This document shows positions 1 through 5,420 of a DNA stretch of 5,420 bases, in pieces (the first letter of the stretch is position 1; the number at the start of each line of letters is the position of its first letter). Below the pieces are notes generated by a model that did no database searches, was not told the origin of the DNA, and saw only the letters and a program-made list of their open reading frames with translations. The stretch is from Clostridiales bacterium (GTDB lineage: Bacteria > Bacillota > Clostridia > Peptostreptococcales > Anaerovoracaceae). The translations under genes and the position numbers were made by a program. Location of the stretch: positions 1 to 5,420 of the forward strand of contig JAAYYX010000258.1 of the NCBI GenBank assembly GCA_012515135.1, written 5' to 3'.

Positions 1-1159
1 AAAGTTCACCGTTACTGTAGGGTATAAGAAGAGAAACATCTATCCTGTCTGCGAATATCCTGCTTTGTATCATTTTCATCAGTGTTTCCATATTGTCTCC
101 GGTCTCTGCGGACACGGCAACAGAACAGCTGCCGTAAACAGGTATCTCATTTTCCGGAACCATATCAGCTTTATTATAGACTGTTATTTTTTCTTTATTT
201 CCCGCTCCTATCTCTTCCAGCACTTTTTTTGTTACTTCATTGTGAAAATCCTGATCCTGGCATGTGAGATCCGTGACCTGAAGAAGAAGATCCGCATGTG
301 CCGCTTCTTCCAAAGTGGCTTTGAAGGCATCGAGAAACATATGGGGGAGTTCACTTACGAACCCTACTGTATCCACCAGGATAAAGGTTTTGCCGTCTTT
401 TAGCTTTATGCTTCTGTGCTGTGTGTCAAGGCTGGCAAAAAGCATATCTTCAGAGGCAACCGACTTTTCTTCTTTCTCGGTCATCTCAAGCATCCTGTTC
501 ATAAGTGCGGATTTGCCGGAGTTTGTATAGCCCACCAGGGCAACTACCGGTATCCGGGATCTTTTCCTTTTTGAATTCTGAGCCTCTCTGCTTGTTTTGA
601 TATGTATCAGTTCTTTTTTTATATCATTTATCCTTTTGTTGATATGCCTTCGATCTGTTTCAAGTTTCTTTTCTCCCGGTCCTCTGGTGCCTATGCCGCC
701 ACCCAGTCTTGAAAGGGATTTCCCGAATCCCGTTAATCTGGGCAGTCTGTATTTGAGCTGCGCCAGTTCCACCTGAAGCCGGCCTTCCTTAGAAAGGGCT
801 CGCATGGCGAATATATCGAGAATAAGTATGGTCCTGTCTATGACTCTTCTGTCCAAAGCATTCTCCAGATTGCGTATCTGTGCTCCGTTAAGTTCTTCAT
901 TGAATATGACAGTGTCCAGCTCCATGCTTTCGCATATTTCAGCCAGTTCAAGGACCTTACCGGCTCCTATCAGCGTTGCCGGATTCATTTTTTCTGTTTT
1001 TTGTATCATCTGTCCTGCAACATGGGCTCCGGCGGCTTCTGCCAAGCCGGCCAACTCTTCCATGGAATAGGATATATCCCTGTTTTTTTGTATGCCTACT
1101 ATGGCTGCCCTGCACTCTTGACTGCTTATTATTTTGTTTTCATCATCTATTCTGAACAT
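1..1159 (-). CDS. hflX: Ribosome-associated GTPase HflX, 3' end cut by window edge
   Basis: HflX is a cytoplasmic GTPase of the Obg-HflX class that binds the 50S subunit and splits stalled or stress-inactivated ribosomes. The frame is open from ATG 1159 to the window edge, giving 386 codons; the family is usually a little over 400 residues, so only the C-terminal end is missing. Visible parts: N-terminal HflX domain (about 15-140), the family signature with GTRGPGEKKLETDRR at about 157-171, a basic coiled-coil linker (172-202), then the G domain: P-loop GYTNSGKS (210-217), switch I LFASLD (240-245), G3 DTVGF (263-267), G4 NKAD (329-332) and G5 SAETG (350-354). The start is the first in-frame ATG after a stop codon and leaves the usual short lead before AIVGIQ. 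No Shine-Dalgarno precedes it. The gene follows codY by 56 bp across a terminator. Switch I departs from the common ATLDPTTR form. Identity is very secure. Confidence 0.95.
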   Translation of the reverse strand, partial: MFRIDDENKIISSQECRAAIVGIQKNRDISYSMEELAGLAEAAGAHVAGQMIQKTEKMNPATLIGAGKVLELAEICESMELDTVIFNEELNGAQIRNLENALDRRVIDRTILILDIFAMRALSKEGRLQVELAQLKYRLPRLTGFGKSLSRLGGGIGTRGPGEKKLETDRRHINKRINDIKKELIHIKTSREAQNSKRKRSRIPVVALVGYTNSGKSALMNRMLEMTEKEEKSVASEDMLFASLDTQHRSIKLKDGKTFILVDTVGFVSELPHMFLDAFKATLEEAAHADLLLQVTDLTCQDQDFHNEVTKKVLEEIGAGNKEKITVYNKADMVPENEIPVYGSCSVAVSAETGDNMETLMKMIQSRIFADRIDVSLLIPYSNGEL

Positions 1160-1165
1160 ATACTG

Positions 1166-1194
1166 ATTTTAACATAAAAAAACGCCCCGGACAA
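1166..1194 (-). promoter_or_regulatory. Candidate extended -10 promoter for hflX, overlapping the codY terminator
   Basis: On the minus strand a -35-like TTGTCC (1194-1189, 4 of 6 matches to TTGACA) is followed after exactly 17 bp by TAAAAT (1171-1166, 5 of 6 matches to TATAAT), with an extended -10 TATG (1176-1173) one base upstream of it. The -10 ends six bases before the hflX ATG at 1159, so transcription would begin at or next to the A of the start codon, giving a leaderless mRNA. The -35 lies in the loop and 3' arm of the codY terminator hairpin and the spacer contains its T tract. This is inferred from sequence only; T-rich DNA after a terminator can mimic a -10. Confidence 0.45.
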
Positions 1195-1205
1195 AAGTCC
1201 GGAGC
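1176..1205 (-). terminator. Rho-independent terminator after codY
   Basis: On the minus strand the arms GCTCCGGAC (1205-1197) and GTCCGGGGC (1192-1184) form a 9-bp GC-rich stem with one U-G pair and a TTTT loop, followed by G and seven T residues (1182-1176). It begins 10 bases after the codY stop codon. The wobble pair is stable only in the minus-strand RNA, which fits termination of codY. The other strand also has T-rich DNA after the stem (1207-1217), so it could act weakly in both directions, but no plus-strand gene is present to need it. Confidence 0.9.
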
Positions 1206-1215
1206 ATTTTTGTTT

Positions 1216-1995
1216 TTAATTGTTTAATTTTTCCAGCTGCTGATAAAATTTACGGTTGAGTACTTTTATGTGAGTTCCCTTCATTCCCAGGGATTTTGAC
1301 TCTATTATTCCTGCGCTTTCCAGTTTTCTCAAGGCGTTTACAATGACTGATCTTGTTATTCTGGAACGATCTGCGATCTTGCTGGCAACGAGTATACCTT
1401 CTCCGTTTTTAAGCTCCTCAAAAATCTTCTGTACCGCTTCACTCTCCGAATATGAAAGGGTGCTTATGGCCATTTTTACGATCTCTTCATTTCGTTCTTC
1501 TTCTTCATTCTCCAGGGCCTTTCTTCTATTGATCTCAAGTCCCACCACCGTTGCACCGAACTCTCCCAGTACCAGATCTTCATCACTGAATTCAGGAGAA
1601 TATCTTGTAAGGACCAGTGTCCCCAATCTTTCTTCTCCTCCGATCATAGGAATGAATGTGTGGTATTTTTCTTGAGTATTATAATCATACTTGAATATTT
1701 TAAGTACTTCATCTCCCCTTAGATTGGCTTCGGTCTTTACTATCTCCATCATTGCTTCTGTATATTCATTGGGAAGCTTCTCTATGCCCGTCTCCGGATC
1801 CTCTATGGTAGAGCTGTCCGCTTCTATTTTATAATGAACGCCTATTATCTTGCCTCTGGCATTCACAAGGTAGACATTGGCATCAGAAAGATCACTTAAT
1901 ATCTCGCACAATTCACCGAATGAAAACTTGCCTTTTGGTGCTTCCTGAAGGACCCAGTTGAGCTTACGTACTTTTGTTAATATCTCGTTTTCCAT
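1216..1995 (-). CDS. codY: GTP-sensing global transcriptional repressor CodY
   Basis: CodY is a dimeric cytoplasmic DNA-binding protein that, in Firmicutes, represses amino-acid uptake and biosynthesis, virulence and other stationary-phase genes when branched-chain amino acids and GTP are plentiful. The product is 259 residues, the normal family length. It has an N-terminal GAF ligand-binding domain (about 1-155, with the conserved segment GGEERLGTLVL at 119-129), a long helical linker rich in Glu (about 156-180) and a C-terminal winged helix-turn-helix (about 181-259) in which ASKIADRSRITRSVIVNALR (204-223) and ESAGIIESKSLGMKGTHIKV (226-245) nearly match the family. The start has AGGAGTG 7 bases upstream. 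It follows hslU by 112 bp, has its own promoter and ends in a terminator. The GAF loop around residues 58-78 is divergent compared with Bacillus CodY. Confidence 0.98.
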   Translation of the reverse strand: MENEILTKVRKLNWVLQEAPKGKFSFGELCEILSDLSDANVYLVNARGKIIGVHYKIEADSSTIEDPETGIEKLPNEYTEAMMEIVKTEANLRGDEVLKIFKYDYNTQEKYHTFIPMIGGEERLGTLVLTRYSPEFSDEDLVLGEFGATVVGLEINRRKALENEEEERNEEIVKMAISTLSYSESEAVQKIFEELKNGEGILVASKIADRSRITRSVIVNALRKLESAGIIESKSLGMKGTHIKVLNRKFYQQLEKLNN

Positions 1996-2002
1996 TTTAT
2001 GA

Positions 2003-2009
2003 CACTCCT
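2003..2009 (-). promoter_or_regulatory. Ribosome binding site of codY
   Basis: AGGAGTG on the minus strand lies 7 bases upstream of ATG 1995. It fixes the codY start, and no alternative in-frame start with a comparable site is seen. Confidence 0.85.
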
Positions 2010-2044
2010 GTTATTTTTATATAAATATTTTTAACCACTTATAC

Positions 2045-2073
2045 ATTATATATACTTCAGGAAGTCGTTGCAA
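2045..2073 (-). promoter_or_regulatory. Sigma-A-type promoter of codY
   Basis: On the minus strand a -35-like TTGCAA (2073-2068, 4 of 6 matches) and a perfect -10 TATAAT (2050-2045) are separated by the optimal 17 bp. The predicted start is near 2038-2040, giving a 5' leader of about 43-45 bases before the codY ATG. The promoter lies in the 112-bp hslU-codY gap. No GC-rich hairpin with a T tract follows hslU, so codY would be transcribed both from here and by read-through from the topA-hslVU unit. The assignment rests on sequence match and spacing. Confidence 0.8.
2054..2065. repeat. Short inverted repeat in the codY promoter spacer
   Basis: ACTTC (2054-2058) and GAAGT (2061-2065) form a perfect 5-bp inverted repeat with a 2-bp gap, wholly between the -35 and -10 of the codY promoter. 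The adjacent -35 region is itself in an 8-bp palindrome, GTTGCAAC (2067-2074). A repressor site is possible from the location, but repeats this short occur often by chance. Confidence 0.25.
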
Positions 2074-2076
2074 CTG

Positions 2077-2100
2077 ATTTTTTTGAATTTTTATAACATT
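2077..2100. promoter_or_regulatory. Candidate CodY operator: two 15-bp boxes overlapping by 6 bp
   Basis: Compared with the CodY box consensus AATTTTCWGAAAATT, bases 2086-2100 match at 12 of 15 positions and bases 2077-2091 at 11 of 15. The two boxes overlap by 6 bp, the arrangement described for Bacillus subtilis CodY operators. The site ends 3 bp upstream of the codY -35 and is centred roughly 50 bases upstream of the predicted transcription start. Autoregulation of codY is known in some Firmicutes. The background here is very AT-rich, so a chance match is a real possibility. Confidence 0.4.
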
Positions 2101-2107
2101 TCAACAA

Positions 2108-3553
2108 TTACAGTATGTACCTGTCCAGATCTTCCGGATGTATCTTTTCAATGAATTTCTCTTTTACATACTCGGCATCTATCACGATTTTTTCTTCTTC
2201 CATCTCGGGGATGTTGAATGAAATATCTTCAAGAAGCTTCTCAAGTATGGTATGAAGCCTTCTTGCACCTATGTTCTCCGTCTGTTCATTCATAAGAAAA
2301 GCCATATGTGCGATCTCTTTTATTGCATCATCGGAAAATTCGATCTTTATTCCTTCTGTTTCAAGAAGGGCCTTATGCTGTTTTGTAAGGGCATTTTCGG
2401 GTATTGTGAGGATCTTAAGAAGAGTTTCTTCTGTAAGATTCTCCAACTCCACTCTTATGGGGAAACGTCCCTGCAACTCAGGAATAAGATCAGTTGGTTT
2501 TGCCGTATGGAAAGCGCCTGATCCTATGAAAAGAACATGATCTGTCTTTACCGGACCGTATTTTGTATTTACCACACTGCCTTCAACTATGGGCAGAATA
2601 TCTCTTTGTACTCCCTCTCTGGAAACGTCTGCTCCGGATCTGTAACTTGAACCTGAGGCTATTTTGTCTATTTCATCGATAAAAACTATGCCGTTCTGTT
2701 CAGCGCTTTCGAGGGCCTCTTCAGTGACCTGATCCATGTCGATTAGGTTCTGGGCTTCTTCTTCTCTTAATATCTTTCGGGCATCCTTGACCTTTACTTT
2801 CTTTGTTTTTTTCTTTTGGGGCATCATATCTCCGAAAATATTGCCGATGGCTATACTCATGCCTTCCTGGCTCATATCAAGCTGATTGCCCTTGGGGACA
2901 TCGTTGACCTGTATTTCTATATACTGTTCTTCCAGTTTTCCGTCCTTAAGCTGCTGCCTGACCTGCTCTCTGGCCATTTCAATGTCCTGAGCCGTACTTT
3001 TGTTTTCTTCATCACCTTTTTTTGTCTGCTGTTCTTCATACTGCTGCTTCTGGCTCTGATACCCTCCGCTGTTCAATATGAAATCAAAAGGACCTCCGGC
3101 TCCCTGGGTCTTTCCGCTTTTTTTGTTTCCGGGGATTATAGCTTCTATTATCTTTTCTTCCGCCATTTCTTCTGCGATGGCATATTTTTCTTCAAGCCGG
3201 TTTTGTTTCGTTATCCTTATGGATGCCTCAACAAGATCTCTTATCATAGAATCAACATCACGGCCCACATAACCCACCTCGGTAAATTTGGTCGCTTCCA
3301 CCTTCACGAAGGGGGCATCCATCAGTTTGGCAAGTCTTCTTGCTATTTCAGTTTTACCGCATCCGGTGGGTCCCATCATAAGTATATTCTTGGGAGTGAT
3401 CTCTTCCATAAGTTCTTCCGGCAGAAGGCTCCTTCTGTATCTGTTCCTAAGGGCGATAGCCACAGATTTTTTTGCTTCATCCTGTCCTATTATATATTTG
3501 TCAAGTTCCGCAACGATCTCCTTGGGAGTCATGTAGTATAATTTGTTTCCCAT
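2108..3553 (-). CDS. hslU: ATP-dependent protease ATPase subunit HslU (ClpY)
   Basis: HslU is the hexameric AAA+ unfoldase that binds, unfolds and threads protein substrates into the HslV peptidase in the cytoplasm. Visible in the 481-residue product: N-terminal MTPKEIVAELDKYIIGQ (8-24), Walker A GPTGCGKT (61-68), pore loop GYVGRD (94-99), the family-specific I domain (about 110-275), Walker B with VFIDEID (290-296), sensor 1 FIGSG (342-346), arginine-finger segment GRFPIRVEL (362-370), sensor 2 GARR (429-432), and the C-terminal RYIL (478-481), the tail that docks into HslV. It is somewhat longer than the roughly 445-470 residues usual for the family, owing to a Gln/Lys/Glu-rich stretch in the I domain (about 142-188). 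Met1 is preferred over Met8 because GGAGG lies 6 bases upstream of Met1. It follows hslV by 11 bp. Confidence 0.98.
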   Translation of the reverse strand: MGNKLYYMTPKEIVAELDKYIIGQDEAKKSVAIALRNRYRRSLLPEELMEEITPKNILMMGPTGCGKTEIARRLAKLMDAPFVKVEATKFTEVGYVGRDVDSMIRDLVEASIRITKQNRLEEKYAIAEEMAEEKIIEAIIPGNKKSGKTQGAGGPFDFILNSGGYQSQKQQYEEQQTKKGDEENKSTAQDIEMAREQVRQQLKDGKLEEQYIEIQVNDVPKGNQLDMSQEGMSIAIGNIFGDMMPQKKKTKKVKVKDARKILREEEAQNLIDMDQVTEEALESAEQNGIVFIDEIDKIASGSSYRSGADVSREGVQRDILPIVEGSVVNTKYGPVKTDHVLFIGSGAFHTAKPTDLIPELQGRFPIRVELENLTEETLLKILTIPENALTKQHKALLETEGIKIEFSDDAIKEIAHMAFLMNEQTENIGARRLHTILEKLLEDISFNIPEMEEEKIVIDAEYVKEKFIEKIHPEDLDRYIL

Positions 3554-3558
3554 TTGTG

Positions 3559-3566
3559 TCCTCCTT
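3559..3566 (-). promoter_or_regulatory. Ribosome binding site of hslU, touching the hslV stop codon
   Basis: On the minus strand AAGGAGGA begins with the last two bases of the hslV TAA stop; its GGAGG core ends 6 bases before the hslU ATG at 3553. Ribosomes ending hslV therefore cover the hslU start region, which suits coupled translation of the two protease subunits. Confidence 0.85.
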
Positions 3567-4104
3567 ACAGTTTCTCGACTGTTATATTATCATTGGTGTA
3601 TACGCAAATAGAAGAGGCTATCCTTAAGGATTCTTTTACGATCTCTTCAGCATTTTTTTCAGTGTGATTAAAAAGAGCATTTGCTGCCGCATAGGCATAA
3701 TTCCCGCCTGAACCTATGGCAATGAAGTCCTGATCCGGTTCTATGACTTCTCCGTTTCCTGATATCAAAAGCATGGCTTCTTTATCTGCAACTATCATCA
3801 GTGCCTCAAGATTTCTCATCATCTTGTCCGTACGCCACAGCTGAGCCAGCGCCACAGCTGCGCGCTTAAGGTTACCTCCGTGCTCTTCAAGTTTCTCTTC
3901 GAATTTTTCCCTTAAGGAAAAAGCATCGGCCACGGAACCGGCAAAGCCCACAAGAACAGAGTTTTTATATATTTTCTGTACTTTTTTTGCTCCCATTTTC
4001 ATGACAGCTGTTTCTCCCATGGTGACCTGACCATCGCCTCCGATACATATATCGTCCTTGTCTCTTCTTACTGCAACAATGGTTGTTGCACGGAATTCTA
4101 CCAT
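3565..4104 (-). CDS. hslV: ATP-dependent protease peptidase subunit HslV (ClpQ)
   Basis: HslV is the proteasome beta-like threonine peptidase that forms a double hexamer capped by HslU in the cytoplasm. The product is 179 residues, the usual length. The conserved start ATTIVAVRR (6-14) contains the putative catalytic Thr7, preceded by the short leader MVEFRA. Other active-site residues by alignment with the family are Asp24 in GGDGQVTMG (22-30), Lys41 in GAKKV (38-42) and Ser132 in GSGGNYA (131-137). FAGSVADAF (54-62) and ICVYTND (166-172) are further family hallmarks. The start at 4104 is chosen over an in-frame ATG at 4140 because a strong GGAGGTG lies 7 bases upstream and the protein start then matches the family. 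It lies 17 bp after topA and 11 bp before hslU, so the three are very likely cotranscribed. Confidence 0.98.
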   Translation of the reverse strand: MVEFRATTIVAVRRDKDDICIGGDGQVTMGETAVMKMGAKKVQKIYKNSVLVGFAGSVADAFSLREKFEEKLEEHGGNLKRAAVALAQLWRTDKMMRNLEALMIVADKEAMLLISGNGEVIEPDQDFIAIGSGGNYAYAAANALFNHTEKNAEEIVKESLRIASSICVYTNDNITVEKL

Positions 4105-4111
4105 TATATAA

Positions 4112-4118
4112 CACCTCC
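4112..4118 (-). promoter_or_regulatory. Ribosome binding site that fixes the hslV start
   Basis: GGAGGTG on the minus strand lies 7 bases upstream of ATG 4104, in the 17-bp gap after the topA stop. This site decides against the longer in-frame reading from ATG 4140, which would overlap topA and add 12 residues (MRLQRVVWRCYI) foreign to the family. Confidence 0.9.
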
Positions 4119-4121
4119 ATA

Positions 4122-5420
4122 CTACTCTTTGTAGTCGCATTCACTGTTTGAACAAGCATATTTTGGATCCCTGCTTTTCTTTTCCACCAGATATGCCCCG
4201 CATTTCGGGCATTTTTTTTCTATGGGCTTATTCCAGTATAATTCATTGCAATTGGGATATCCACTGCATCCGTAAAAAATTTTGCCTTTTTTGCTTTTTC
4301 TCTGGACTATATCCTTTCCGCACCTGGAACATGGGACTCCTGTGGTCTTTAGTATCTGTTTTGTGTTTTTGCATTCCGGATATCCGCTGCAGGCCATAAA
4401 ATCACCGAACCTTCCATGCTTTATGACCATATGCCTGCCGCATTTTTCACAGACCTCATCGGTTTTTATATCTTCTATTTTGACTTTTTCAATATTATTA
4501 TCTGCATGTTCCAGATCTTTTTTGAAGTCCGCATAAAACTCTCTTATGATTTCTTTCCAGTCGGTATCTCTTACTTCCACATCATCTAAACGGTCTTCCA
4601 TTTCCGCAGTAAAATTCAAGTCGACTATATTTTTGAAATACTCATTCATCATCTGATTGACCAGTTCCCCCAGATCAGTCGGAACAAGCATCTTCTTCTC
4701 TCTTATTATATATTTTCTTTCTGTAAGGGTCCCTATTATGGGGGCATAGGTGCTGGGCCTTCCTATGTTTCTTTCTTCCAACTCCTTCACAAGCGATGCC
4801 TCTGTGAATCTGGCCGGCGGCTGTGTGAAATTCTGATCCGCCAGTATATCTTCCGCATCAAGGGTTTCGCCCTTTTCTAAATAAGGAAGCATTTTTTCAT
4901 CTTCCTTTCCGGGAGAATACACTTTCAGGAATCCGTCGAATTTGAGTTTGGACCCTGTGGCCCTGAACATATATCCGCTGTTTTCTATGTCCGCAGAAAC
5001 TCCCGAATAAACAGCCGGCTTCATCTGGCTTGCCACGAATCTGCTCCATATAAGTCTGTAAAGATTGTACTGATCCCTGTTTAGGGAATCCTTGATTTGT
5101 TCCGGATCCAGCTCTATGCTGCTTGGCCTTATGGCTTCATGAGCATCCTGGACTTCTTTTTTCTTGTTTGAAAAAAAGTTGTCTGAATGATATCCCGTTC
5201 CGAATCTTTCATTTATATATGTTTTTGCCGCTTCTTTTGCTTCCTGGGATATTCGTACCGAATCTGTTCTTATATATGTGACCAGTCCTGCTGTCCCGTC
5301 GCCTTTTATCATTATTCCCTCATAAAGCTGCTGTGCGATCTGCATGGTTTTTTTTGCCGTAAAGTTTAATTTTGCCGATGCTTCCTGCTGAAGGCTGCTG
5401 GTGGTGAAGGGTGCATAGGG
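4122..5420 (-). CDS. topA: DNA topoisomerase I (type IA), N-terminal part beyond the window
   Basis: Topoisomerase I relaxes negatively supercoiled DNA by transient cleavage of one strand, through a tyrosine attached to the 5' phosphate. The frame is open from the right edge (432 codons visible), so roughly the last 60 percent of a protein of about 700 residues is seen; the Toprim domain and start are outside. The visible part begins with APFTTSSLQQEAS (3-15), then TYIRTDS (48-54) with catalytic Tyr49 (codon 5276-5274), HEAIRPSS, and GRPSTYAPIIGTL, all type IA landmarks. The C-terminus holds three four-cysteine zinc ribbons starting near visible residues 324, 364 and 404 (CEKCG, CSRCG, CPKCG), as in many bacterial TopA proteins. 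The TAG stop is 17 bp before hslV. In-frame ATG 5345 is internal and is not the start. Its promoter lies outside the window. Confidence 0.98.
   Translation of the reverse strand, partial: PYAPFTTSSLQQEASAKLNFTAKKTMQIAQQLYEGIMIKGDGTAGLVTYIRTDSVRISQEAKEAAKTYINERFGTGYHSDNFFSNKKKEVQDAHEAIRPSSIELDPEQIKDSLNRDQYNLYRLIWSRFVASQMKPAVYSGVSADIENSGYMFRATGSKLKFDGFLKVYSPGKEDEKMLPYLEKGETLDAEDILADQNFTQPPARFTEASLVKELEERNIGRPSTYAPIIGTLTERKYIIREKKMLVPTDLGELVNQMMNEYFKNIVDLNFTAEMEDRLDDVEVRDTDWKEIIREFYADFKKDLEHADNNIEKVKIEDIKTDEVCEKCGRHMVIKHGRFGDFMACSGYPECKNTKQILKTTGVPCSRCGKDIVQRKSKKGKIFYGCSGYPNCNELYWNKPIEKKCPKCGAYLVEKKSRDPKYACSNSECDYKE

Noticed and set aside
65..1070. Several plus-strand open frames of 60-110 codons opposite hflX
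   Set aside because: The minus strand encodes a continuous, convincing HflX across all of them; the plus frames show no family features.
1173..1175. ATG at 1175 upstream of hflX as an alternative start
   Set aside because: It is out of frame with hflX and reaches TGA after ten codons; the ATG is better read as part of the extended -10 TATG.
2330..2344. CodY-box-like match (about 11 of 15) inside hslU
   Set aside because: It lies within coding sequence at an ordinary codon context and has four mismatches, which is expected by chance in AT-rich DNA.
2816..3541. Long plus-strand open frame (241 codons) opposite hslU
   Set aside because: It is antisense to a well-conserved gene, has no recognisable domain or convincing start site, and is rich in Phe, Ser and His as expected for the complement of a Lys/Glu-rich gene.
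4105..4140. Longer hslV start at ATG 4140 and an overlapping minus-strand frame from 4159
   Set aside because: The added residues are foreign to HslV and fall inside the end of topA; the strong GGAGGTG at 4118-4112 serves ATG 4104. The 4159 frame is a shadow of topA and hslV.
5347..5355. Run of eight A residues in topA (GCA AAA AAA ACC) as a programmed frameshift or slippage site
   Set aside because: The zero frame encodes normal topoisomerase sequence on both sides, and no stimulatory hairpin or upstream site was evident; a Lys-Lys pair in an AT-rich genome explains it.
1..5420. Search for a novel system, CRISPR array, tRNA, riboswitch, insertion sequence or prophage remnant
   Set aside because: Nearly all of the window is accounted for by five conserved housekeeping genes with short gaps; no repeated spacer-like units, tRNA-like folds, transposase fragments or long unexplained intervals were seen.

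Overview
The window reads as a low-to-moderate-GC Firmicute, most likely a clostridial one. It carries CodY (a regulator essentially restricted to Firmicutes), the gene order topA-hslV-hslU-codY, strong GGAGG ribosome binding sites, sigma-A-like promoters and AT-rich intergenic DNA. No genus can be named from the sequence alone. All genes lie on the minus strand, so the biological reading order runs from base 5420 down to base 1.

Layout in transcription order: (1) the C-terminal part of DNA topoisomerase I (topA, 5420-4122), cut by the window edge; (2) hslV (4104-3565), the peptidase of the HslUV protease, 17 bp after topA; (3) hslU (3553-2108), the AAA+ unfoldase partner, 11 bp after hslV, with the hslV stop codon abutting and partly inside the hslU Shine-Dalgarno; (4) a 112-bp gap holding a clear sigma-A promoter and, just upstream of it, a plausible CodY operator of two overlapping half-matching boxes; (5) codY (1995-1216), the global nutritional repressor; (6) an intrinsic terminator; (7) hflX (1159-off the left edge), a ribosome-associated GTPase cut by the window edge.

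The first three genes look like one transcription unit. codY can be read from that unit (no terminator is seen after hslU) and from its own promoter, with possible self-control by CodY. hflX seems to be separated by the codY terminator, yet it has no Shine-Dalgarno and a promoter-like sequence overlaps the terminator hairpin, placing the predicted start of transcription on the hflX ATG; a leaderless hflX mRNA is therefore a reasonable hypothesis. Functionally this is a housekeeping neighbourhood: DNA supercoiling, ATP-dependent proteolysis, nutrient sensing and ribosome rescue or stress response. I see no mobile element, CRISPR, RNA gene, toxin-antitoxin, defence system or other undescribed system. 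The interest lies in regulatory details and in some residue-level divergences.
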